Below, in pieces: positions 6,991 through 13,409 of a stretch of 13,409 nucleotides of DNA. The position numbers were made by a program, and so were the translations under genes. The stretch spans positions 1-13,409 of the forward strand of contig URRK01000023.1 in the NCBI GenBank assembly GCA_900550315.1, given 5' to 3'. How positions within the stretch are numbered: position 1 is the first letter of the stretch; every line of letters begins with the position of its first letter. Source of the stretch: an uncultured Oscillospiraceae bacterium (GTDB lineage Bacteria > Bacillota > Clostridia > Oscillospirales > Acutalibacteraceae). The notes under the pieces were generated by a model. It saw only the letters and a program-made list of their open reading frames with translations, had not been told where the DNA came from and did no database searches.

Positions 6991-7977
6991 TTAACCGACA
7001 ATGCCCACTCTGTCAATACTTTGTATAAATTTCTTTTGTAAAAGTAAGAACATAATTAGCATTGGTAGAATAAACAGCAGGCAGGCCGCACAAACGCCGG
7101 GTGCCTGAAAGTTTGAGGGCACACGCATATTTTGCAGCTCTACCGCCACATTGGCCAATTTAACGGCCAGCGGCTGCGCCGTGTTAAAGAAAATAACCGA
7201 TTCGTAATACTCGTTCCAGTGCCAAATTACCGAAAAAATGGTAACGGTTAAAAACACAGTGCCGGAGGACGGAACTACAATGCAGAAAAAGGTTTTCAGC
7301 GGGCCGGCGCCGTCGATCCAAGAGGCCTCTTCCAGCTCTTTTGGCAGGCCCATAAAGAACTGGCGGTAAATAAAGATGAACAAACCGGAGCGCAGGCCAA
7401 CCGAGAACAGCGAGGGCAACCAAAAGGTAAACCCGGTATCGGTTAAATCTACAAATGGCTGCTCCATTGGAATAATTTTGCTGATTAAGGTTAAAATGCC
7501 GGCAAAATCAAAGTAGCGGTAGTTTAAAAACAGCGGAATGACTAGAATTTGCACCGGCACAATGGCGGTTAACAGCACCAGACCAAACAGAAAGTTTTTG
7601 CCTTTAAACTTAAACCGGGCAAAGCCGTAGGCCGTAATGGCACAGGTAAAAATTTCTATAAACGCGCTAACGCCGCCAACCAGCAGGGTTTGCAAAAACG
7701 AGGTTGGGTAATCCAGCGCCTGCCAGGCGTTTTTAAAGTTGCTGAAGGTTGGGGCTTTAGAAATCCAAATAACGCTGCTATCTAAAATATCGGTACCGGA
7801 TTGCACGGAATAGGCTACCATGGCAAACAGCGGATATAAAATAATATAGCTAACCGAAATTAAAAACACCAGCCGGAAAATTGAAACCACGGCACCGCCC
7901 GCTTTTTGGCGCAGCTTGACCTTGCTAAGGGCAGGGGCTTTGTACTGTTCCGGAATATCGTTCTTTTTCTTTTTCAT
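6991..7977 (-). CDS. Carbohydrate ABC transporter permease, UgpE/MalG-type
   Basis: This 328-residue membrane protein forms half of the channel of a CUT1 sugar importer. A basic N-terminus (MKKKKND) is followed by about six hydrophobic segments, near residues 32-57, 95-120, 128-150, 186-204, 238-256 and 293-314. The cytoplasmic EAA loop, which docks the ATPase, is at 213-236: KELEEASWIDGAGPLKTFF then CIVVP, matching EAxxxDGA with the usual hydrophobic-P ending. The C-terminus QKKFIQSIDRVGIVG fits the MalG-like ending of this family (xxFxxGxxxGxVKG) with variation. The gene starts 18 bases after the other permease; GGAAGGGGGG precedes the ATG at 7977. Length is slightly above the usual 270-300 because of the N-terminal stretch and an inserted loop near 153-182. 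Confidence 0.93.
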   Translation of the reverse strand: MKKKKNDIPEQYKAPALSKVKLRQKAGGAVVSIFRLVFLISVSYIILYPLFAMVAYSVQSGTDILDSSVIWISKAPTFSNFKNAWQALDYPTSFLQTLLVGGVSAFIEIFTCAITAYGFARFKFKGKNFLFGLVLLTAIVPVQILVIPLFLNYRYFDFAGILTLISKIIPMEQPFVDLTDTGFTFWLPSLFSVGLRSGLFIFIYRQFFMGLPKELEEASWIDGAGPLKTFFCIVVPSSGTVFLTVTIFSVIWHWNEYYESVIFFNTAQPLAVKLANVAVELQNMRVPSNFQAPGVCAACLLFILPMLIMFLLLQKKFIQSIDRVGIVG

Positions 7978-7995
7978 TACAGAATCCCCCCTTCC

Positions 7996-9087
7996 TTAAT
8001 TTTCCCAACGCTTTAAGCACAGCGTTGAATACAGCAGAATAATTAACCCTACAAACGCGCCGATAATGGCAAAGAACACCCAAAGCATTGCAGCGCTGGT
8101 GCCGTAATCGGCCTGGTCGGTCATCATAGAGTAGGCTTGCGTCATTACCGCGTCGTTCGATTGCGTCATCAGATCAATGAGCGTAAACACAATTACCAGC
8201 AGCAGAGTTTGTGAAATCATTGGCAGGGTGATTTTCCAAAACTCCTCCCAAGCGGTTGCGCCCTCCACGCGGGAGGCCTCGTACAGCTGCGGCGGAATTT
8301 GCTGTAAGCCGGACAGGAAAAGTACAACCGGAATACCGCAGGTCCAAATAGTATTAAAAATGTTGGTAATTAAACTGGACATTTGTGCGGTAATATCTTC
8401 GGGCAAATTTAGGCCGTTAAGCAGGGTGGTAAAGTCCATACCACCTCCGGTGCCGGCCGCGGTGTAGGCGTTTTCCTGCACATCAGTAGAAAGTTGAATA
8501 ATAACACTGCTGCCGCCGTAGCTTTTGGTAAGCAGCGACATTACAACGCCCGTTGCTACAATTACCGGGATAAAGAAAATACCGCGGAAAACAGTACGGC
8601 CCTTAAAGTTGCCGTTAAGCACCAGGGCTAAAATTAAGCTGACTACCACAACAATTGGTAATGAGCCCATAAACCCGCCAATGGATTTTGTAAGGTTATC
8701 GACAAAACTGGGGTCCTCGTTAAAAATGTACTTGTAGTTGTAAAGACCGCTCCAGTCCACTACCATTTTCCCGGGTTCTACCGAAACATCGCCAAATGAA
8801 TAATAAAGCGATTGGAACAGCGGCACAATAAAGAACAGAATCATGCCGATGATCCACGGCAGAATGAAGAAAAATCCGTACCAGCTTTTTTTAGATTCTA
8901 TGCCGCGCTTATGTTTTAAATTTAAATCAGGTATCACATTACCGTTAATATCGTAGGTAACATTCTTGCGTTTCTTTTTAGCGCGGGCCCTTGCCTTTTC
9001 CTCGGCTTTTTCGGCCTTTAGAATTTCTTTCAGCGATTGAGGGGTTTGAGCTTGCTGTTCCTCTTGCTTTTGTTTCTTTTCACTCAT
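7996..9087 (-). CDS. Carbohydrate ABC transporter permease, UgpA/LplB-type, with charged N-terminal extension
   Basis: This is the second channel subunit, 363 residues. The first 65 or so residues are an unusual K/E/Q/R/A-rich, likely cytoplasmic and partly helical extension, including LKAEKAEEKARARAKKKRKN. The membrane part then starts with SWYGFFFILPWIIGMILFF, a typical MalF-like first helix, and has further hydrophobic segments near 140-158, 168-187, 246-260, 290-306 and 332-356. The EAA loop is at 269-290: YEASRVEGATAWEEFWKITL then PM, a good match to EAxxxGAxxxxxFxxIxLP. The extracytoplasmic loop at 188-240 is long and glycine/serine-rich in part. The start at 9087 follows GGAGGGG by about five bases, and this site begins right after the stop codon of the DUF5696-like gene, 12 bases upstream. 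Confidence 0.92.
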   Translation of the reverse strand: MSEKKQKQEEQQAQTPQSLKEILKAEKAEEKARARAKKKRKNVTYDINGNVIPDLNLKHKRGIESKKSWYGFFFILPWIIGMILFFIVPLFQSLYYSFGDVSVEPGKMVVDWSGLYNYKYIFNEDPSFVDNLTKSIGGFMGSLPIVVVVSLILALVLNGNFKGRTVFRGIFFIPVIVATGVVMSLLTKSYGGSSVIIQLSTDVQENAYTAAGTGGGMDFTTLLNGLNLPEDITAQMSSLITNIFNTIWTCGIPVVLFLSGLQQIPPQLYEASRVEGATAWEEFWKITLPMISQTLLLVIVFTLIDLMTQSNDAVMTQAYSMMTDQADYGTSAAMLWVFFAIIGAFVGLIILLYSTLCLKRWEN

Positions 9088-9099
9088 TTTTACCCCTCC

Positions 9100-11343
9100 T
9101 TACTTTACGGTGAAGCCCAGCGGCTGAACCGTGCCGGCCTCACAGGTGAAACTTGTTTCACCGTAGTTTACATAAACGGTTACGCCGTTTTCAAACACGG
9201 TTTTGGTAACTTTTTGGCTTAGCATTTGGTGGTCGGCAATTTTTGCCCCGGCAACCTTGGCTAAATAATCGGCGCTCTCTTTTACATAGCCTTCAATTTT
9301 AACTTTATTATCGCTGTAAAGCGAGCTTTGCAGCCCGGGTTCCTGCTGTTTACGCAGCTCGGTATTATAGTTGGCAACCAGGTTAAAACATAAACCACTG
9401 CCCGTTTCAATGGCCTTTAAAAACTGCTTGCGCGGGTTTACGGCCGTGTTAATGGGCGAAACGCTATTGGCCTTGGTGCCCTGGAACACAATTTGGTACA
9501 GCGGCACGGTATCATCCAGCACCAATAGCTCAGAAGAATCGGTTGGGCAGTTAGTAAGTACATCAGCTGCGGCAGCGGCGTAGGAAAGGGCGCCGTCGAT
9601 CATAACGGTTTTGCTGTTTTTGCGTACCTCGGCAATAATGTTTGCAACATCCTGCCCCATGTTGTTGCGCAACGGGCTGTTGCCGTCATCACTGTAATCG
9701 GCGTAGCACATAGAGCCCAAGGTGTTAAACGAAAGGCCGGTAAAGCCAAAATCGTCGGCTAAATCTACCGTTTTTAAGGTAGCCTCGCTTAACAGGTTAC
9801 GCTTGATCATTACGCTGGTAACGCCGCCCTCTTTTGAGGTTTTACGGCCACGGGTAGAAATGTTAAACTGCCGCACTGTTGCCTGGGCGCCGTTTAGGTT
9901 AATGGCACTATCCCAGTTTGTTTTGTAGCCGGCGGTAGATTTTGCAAACAAAACGGTATTAAAATCAAAGTAGGTTTTAATAGAGTTGCTGTTTACATAC
10001 TCTACAAAGCTTTTTAGCTGTTTTTTGCTGCCGGCCACGCCGGTTAGGCTGTAGCCGCCGGCAAGCTTTGTGCCGTTAATGCCGCCCTTGCCGTAGGCGT
10101 ACATTTGTGCGGCAACTTTACCACCGGTTAGGCTGCTAAGTTCGCCTAAAATGGTTTGCGCCTCTTCGTAAGAGGTTAGGGCAACCGCTTTAGAGGTTGG
10201 CAGGCCTAAAAACAGGTCGTCCTCCTTAGCGGTGCCAACAAAGCGGGTGGTTAGCAGAGTATTATCCTGCGATTTGGTCATGCCCTGCTTTTCGATAAGG
10301 TAGGTGCGGTAGCATTTTGCAATGCCGGTATAACTTGCGTCACTTGAACCTAAAGAGCGGTAGCCAATAATCAGCGGATTAATTTCACTGCTGATGGCGG
10401 TATCGTACTGCGTGCGGTGGCCGCTGTTGGTATAAATCTTATTGAGGGCGGTTACATTGTATTGTACATCTAAATAGCTGTAGCCCAGCTCGCCCGAGCC
10501 AACCGCGCCTTGCAGGGTGCTGCTTTCGGCCCCTTGCTCTACAACGGCGCAAAGCGCATTGCCCCCCACCTTAACACCAAAAAACGGCATTGTTAAAGCG
10601 TTTGTGTTTTGGTCTTTTACATAAACATCCACCGCGTAATCGGCTCCGTAAAAACCGGCCGAGAAGTTGCGGATCACGCCGTCGCTGCGGCGGTCGGTGT
10701 ACATTAAGGCACCGCTGCCGGAGGGAACCACCATGTAAGAATCCTTACTGCCGGCGGGGGTGTTGGCGGTGCTGCACATAAAGGGCGCCGGGGTAACGGC
10801 AATTACCAAATTTTCACCGTAGGATTTAATTTTTTGGGGGTCTACCTTTACTTTAAAGGCGTCGTCCTCCAAATAATATTCTGCGGTTACAATGGCCTCA
10901 ATATCGTCTAAGTAATAAGTAATATTAATGCCGTTTTCGGTTTTTTCCGAAAGGTAGGTGTCGCGGGTAATTGATTGGTCTGACACGGTGTAGTCAAACT
11001 CCTGCTGACCCTGCTTGGCGCTTTTGCGGCACCGCACCACCATAGAGGAATTGATTAGCTCGTTGCCGGCAATATTATCCCGGGTGGTTTTGTTTAAATA
11101 ATCGTTCGGGGTGGTGCCCCAAACGGCGCCGGTTGCTTTATCGGTAACTGTTACGGCAGCCCGTTCGGCATTCCAGTTCATGCGGTAGCGGCTGTTTTCG
11201 GCCACTACGCCGCTTTCAACGTTAGCGTATTCGCTGGCGCTTTGGTAGGTTTCGGTTGTTTGCTCGTTCCCGCAGCCGGAGAGCAGACCCAGCACCATAC
11301 ACAAAGCACATATCAAAGCGATACATCTTTTTAAGTGTTTCAT
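9100..11343 (-). CDS. DUF5696-like lipoprotein, possible TIM-barrel glycosidase-related protein
   Basis: The ATG at 11343 is chosen because GGAGG lies seven bases upstream; the earlier ATG at 11370 would put that site inside the gene and add MTADFGGLR before the signal peptide. The 747-residue product begins MKHLKRCIALICALCMVLGL with lipobox LLSGC, Cys-24. Residues 35-330 look like a beta-rich domain (SRYRMNWNAERAAVTVTDK, TGAVWGTTP, GINITYYLDDIEAIVTAEYY), as in the N-terminal domain of many glycosidases. Residues 360-670 look like a TIM barrel, with KVAAQMYAYGKGG, SIKTYFDFNTVLFAK, FGFTGLSFNTLGSMCYADYS and KTVMIDGALSYAAAAADV. The last 60 residues form a small beta domain (NGVTVYVNYGETSF). I assign DUF5696 from recall of the family's length, lipoprotein form and ABC-importer neighbours. 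Catalysis is not established. Confidence 0.8.
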   Translation of the reverse strand: MKHLKRCIALICALCMVLGLLSGCGNEQTTETYQSASEYANVESGVVAENSRYRMNWNAERAAVTVTDKATGAVWGTTPNDYLNKTTRDNIAGNELINSSMVVRCRKSAKQGQQEFDYTVSDQSITRDTYLSEKTENGINITYYLDDIEAIVTAEYYLEDDAFKVKVDPQKIKSYGENLVIAVTPAPFMCSTANTPAGSKDSYMVVPSGSGALMYTDRRSDGVIRNFSAGFYGADYAVDVYVKDQNTNALTMPFFGVKVGGNALCAVVEQGAESSTLQGAVGSGELGYSYLDVQYNVTALNKIYTNSGHRTQYDTAISSEINPLIIGYRSLGSSDASYTGIAKCYRTYLIEKQGMTKSQDNTLLTTRFVGTAKEDDLFLGLPTSKAVALTSYEEAQTILGELSSLTGGKVAAQMYAYGKGGINGTKLAGGYSLTGVAGSKKQLKSFVEYVNSNSIKTYFDFNTVLFAKSTAGYKTNWDSAINLNGAQATVRQFNISTRGRKTSKEGGVTSVMIKRNLLSEATLKTVDLADDFGFTGLSFNTLGSMCYADYSDDGNSPLRNNMGQDVANIIAEVRKNSKTVMIDGALSYAAAAADVLTNCPTDSSELLVLDDTVPLYQIVFQGTKANSVSPINTAVNPRKQFLKAIETGSGLCFNLVANYNTELRKQQEPGLQSSLYSDNKVKIEGYVKESADYLAKVAGAKIADHQMLSQKVTKTVFENGVTVYVNYGETSFTCEAGTVQPLGFTVK

Positions 11344-11366
11344 TCTAAGTCCTCCAAAATCTGCGG
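11344..11366 (-). promoter_or_regulatory. Ribosome binding site that decides the start of the DUF5696-like gene
   Basis: The minus strand reads CCGCAGATTTTGGAGGACTTAGA and then ATG at 11343. GGAGG at seven-base spacing selects this ATG over the one at 11370, which overlaps the upstream stop as ATGA and has no such site before it. Confidence 0.75.
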
Positions 11367-13409
11367 TCATCGATAGCTGACCTCTTTATAAATTGTGCCA
11401 ATAAAGCTGAACATTTGCTGCAGCAGCACAAATATCATAAAGGCAATAAACAAACAAATAAACATTCCAAGCAAGGTGGCGGCGGTTAGCAGCAGGAATT
11501 TAAAGAAGCCGAACTCCTGCACTGTCATAATACCTACGCACATAATAATGTAGAACAGCGCCTGGAACACAACACTTACAACAGAGATGATTAAAATTTC
11601 CTCGGGCACTACCACATTGGTTAAAATAATTAACAAAATGTTGCTGAACACCAGCGGCAGCAGCGAGTAGCAGGAAACAATGTAAATTTCTTTCATGCGG
11701 CCCTTGCCGTTAAACAGGGTGGAAATGGCCCAGTTACAAAGCGTCCAAAGCAGGTAAAAGCCAATGGTCATGCAAAAAGTAAAGGTTGCGCTGTAGCTGC
11801 TTTTATCTAACATTCTGTACATAAAGCCGCCGTAAATATCGTTACAAACGGAGGAAATAAAGTACAGCACCAGCACAATGGTGGCCAGCAGTACCGAGCC
11901 TTGCCCGTAGTAGCGAACCTGCTTGCAGGCGTCAAACGGGTGGGTCAGGCAACTGAACATGGTAGAAACCTTTTGGTTTTTAATTAGCTTAACGCTGTGC
12001 TTATTGGTGTAAACCAAAAAGGCAATTAACCCGCCAACAACCAAAATCAGCAGTAGGAACAGCCAAACAAAGTTGTGGGAGATATAGTCGTTACGCACAT
12101 AGCGGTAGGCAGTGGCGTAGGTGGTTTGGTCAAACCCCAACTTAGCGTACTCCAGCGCGGTGTTGTAATCCTCCTCCATAACAAAGGTTTTGGCTAAGCC
12201 GCGGTAGGCTAACTGCGAGTTGCGGTCGTAAGCCAGCACCTGGTTCCAAAGGTCTTTGGTCTCGGCGTAAGAGCCGGCATTGGTAAGCGCCTGTGCCTTT
12301 TTCACCAGCTTGCCGTACTCGGTTTCTTTAAATACGGTTAGGTTGGCGTTCATTTTATCTACAACCAAAACATCTTCGTTGTGCGGGTTTAACTGCAGGG
12401 CCTGGGCGCGGTTAAAGGTGCCCTTTTGGGTACCGGTGCCGTTACCGCCGCCAAAAACGCTAAGCTGGTTGCATTCCTGGTCGTAAATAAAAATGTGCCC
12501 GTAGGTGCCGCAAACGGCGTACATAAATCCGTTGGCATCTACATCCATAGAGCGAACATCGGCAACGCGCCAGGAATAGCCGGTGGCCGTTGTAATTTTA
12601 GTGCCTTTACCGTCGGAAAAATCGAACCCTTCGGCAGAAACGGCTTTGGTTTTTGTTTTATTTTTTAGTACATTGGTGCCGCCGGGGGAAAGCTTTTTGA
12701 GTTGACCGGCGTTACTAACCCAGGTAGAAACCGCGCCGGTGGCGGTGTAAATAAAATCTTCTTTATCAATAGAAATATCGGTAAAAGCGTAGGGCAGGGT
12801 TTTTTCGGCATTTTCTTTTTTCGTGTCGCTTACAAAAAGCATATCCCAAATGCGGGAAAACACATCTAATACCGACGAGGTAACCGAGTTGGAACCGTAG
12901 AACCCGGAAAAGGTGCCGTCCGGCATGTAAAGCAGGGCGCCGTAGTAAGAGCCGTCACTAACAATATAGGTGTAGCCGCGGCTATCAATAACAATTTTGC
13001 TGGGCCGGTAGGAGAAGGTTGAGGGAATAACATCGGCCTTAGGCAGGGTTAAAATGTTGGTAACCTGTTTTTGCAGGTTGGTAACAATAACGCGGGCATT
13101 TTCGGTATCGGCAATGTAAATTTTTTGGTCTTTGGTTACGAAAATACCCTGAGCGCCGGTAAAATCCAGCCCCTCGCCGTTGTAGGAAAGGCCCTTAATT
13201 TCGGTTTTTAGGGTGTAATCGGGATTCATAACCAGCACGCGGCTGTTGGCAGCGTCTACCAGGTAGATCAGCCCGGCAGCGTCTACATAAACATCCGAAG
13301 GCTCGCTAATAGGGCCGGTACCCAATGTGGCACCGGTAACGGTGCGCTCCAGCTCGTACATCTTGTCGCCGATCTGGTCGCCGGTGCTTTGCAGCGTAGT
13401 GGACGAGCC
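11367..13409 (-). CDS. NHL-repeat / TPR-like / Yip1-domain membrane protein (5' end outside window)
   Basis: The frame stays open to the window edge: 16 residues (GSSTTLQSTGDQIGDK) precede the first in-window Met at 13361, and the propeller starts right after it. The true start and an expected signal peptide therefore lie outside the window. Numbered from that Met, residues 15-345 carry NHL-type blades, for example ISEPSDVYVDAAGLIYLVDA then ANSRVLVMN, TGAQGIFVTKDQKIYIADTE then NARVIV, and DVRSMDVDANGFMYAV. Residues 350-412 look TPR-like (AQALTNAGSYAETKDLWNQV and EDYNTALEYAKLGFDQ). One hydrophobic segment lies at 430-452. Residues 465-655 match a Yip1-type domain, with THPFDACKQVRYYGQGS and about five membrane segments. 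The propeller and TPR part should lie outside the cell. Its role is unknown; sensing, scaffolding or assembly of the adjacent importer are all possible. The next gene starts 23 bases after the stop. Confidence 0.87.
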   Translation of the reverse strand, partial: GSSTTLQSTGDQIGDKMYELERTVTGATLGTGPISEPSDVYVDAAGLIYLVDAANSRVLVMNPDYTLKTEIKGLSYNGEGLDFTGAQGIFVTKDQKIYIADTENARVIVTNLQKQVTNILTLPKADVIPSTFSYRPSKIVIDSRGYTYIVSDGSYYGALLYMPDGTFSGFYGSNSVTSSVLDVFSRIWDMLFVSDTKKENAEKTLPYAFTDISIDKEDFIYTATGAVSTWVSNAGQLKKLSPGGTNVLKNKTKTKAVSAEGFDFSDGKGTKITTATGYSWRVADVRSMDVDANGFMYAVCGTYGHIFIYDQECNQLSVFGGGNGTGTQKGTFNRAQALQLNPHNEDVLVVDKMNANLTVFKETEYGKLVKKAQALTNAGSYAETKDLWNQVLAYDRNSQLAYRGLAKTFVMEEDYNTALEYAKLGFDQTTYATAYRYVRNDYISHNFVWLFLLLILVVGGLIAFLVYTNKHSVKLIKNQKVSTMFSCLTHPFDACKQVRYYGQGSVLLATIVLVLYFISSVCNDIYGGFMYRMLDKSSYSATFTFCMTIGFYLLWTLCNWAISTLFNGKGRMKEIYIVSCYSLLPLVFSNILLIILTNVVVPEEILIISVVSVVFQALFYIIMCVGIMTVQEFGFFKFLLLTAATLLGMFICLFIAFMIFVLLQQMFSFIGTIYKEVSYR

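Noticed and set aside
1..13409. CRISPR array, tRNA, rRNA, insertion sequence or phage genes
   Set aside because: No regularly spaced direct repeats, cloverleaf-like sequence, transposase or integrase motifs, or terminal inverted repeats were found on either strand by eye.

Overview
The window reads as part of a Gram-positive, Clostridia-like genome (probably Oscillospirales/Ruminococcaceae-type; this is inference). The support is three lipoproteins with lipobox cysteines, strong GGAGG-type ribosome binding sites, a PQTG-type sortase signal with a membrane and KRK tail, and tightly packed genes. All seven gene segments lie on the minus strand, so transcription runs from the right edge to the left edge. 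I found no tRNA, rRNA, CRISPR array, insertion sequence or integrase.

In transcription order: (1) 13409-11367, a membrane protein with an NHL-type beta-propeller, a TPR-like helical region and a C-terminal Yip1-type membrane domain, cut at its 5' end by the window; (2) 11343-9100, a DUF5696-like lipoprotein of 747 residues; (3) 9087-7996 and (4) 7977-6991, the two permeases of a carbohydrate ABC importer (CUT1 type); (5) 6914-5433, the matching extracellular solute-binding lipoprotein; (6) 5203-516, a very large secreted surface protein of carbohydrate-binding-like beta-sandwich modules alternating with InlB B-repeat-like modules and ending in a cell-wall sorting signal; (7) 523-1, the N-terminal part of another lipoprotein that may be a glycoside hydrolase. 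Gene 6 is split into two reading frames by an apparent loss of one base near 2670-2681.

Genes 1 to 4 are separated by only 12-23 bases. A 76-base AT-rich gap with two perfect inverted repeats precedes the solute-binding protein gene. A 229-base structured gap precedes the surface protein gene. Genes 6 and 7 overlap by 8 bases.

The simplest reading is one locus for capturing and importing an oligosaccharide: the wall-anchored multi-module protein binds polymer, a lipoprotein enzyme (gene 7, possibly also gene 2) trims it, and the importer takes up the product. The NHL-Yip1 membrane protein has no assigned role. No ATPase, regulator or sortase gene is in the window. The combination of NHL-Yip1, DUF5696-like protein and CUT1 importer looks like a poorly characterised system rather than a textbook sugar operon.
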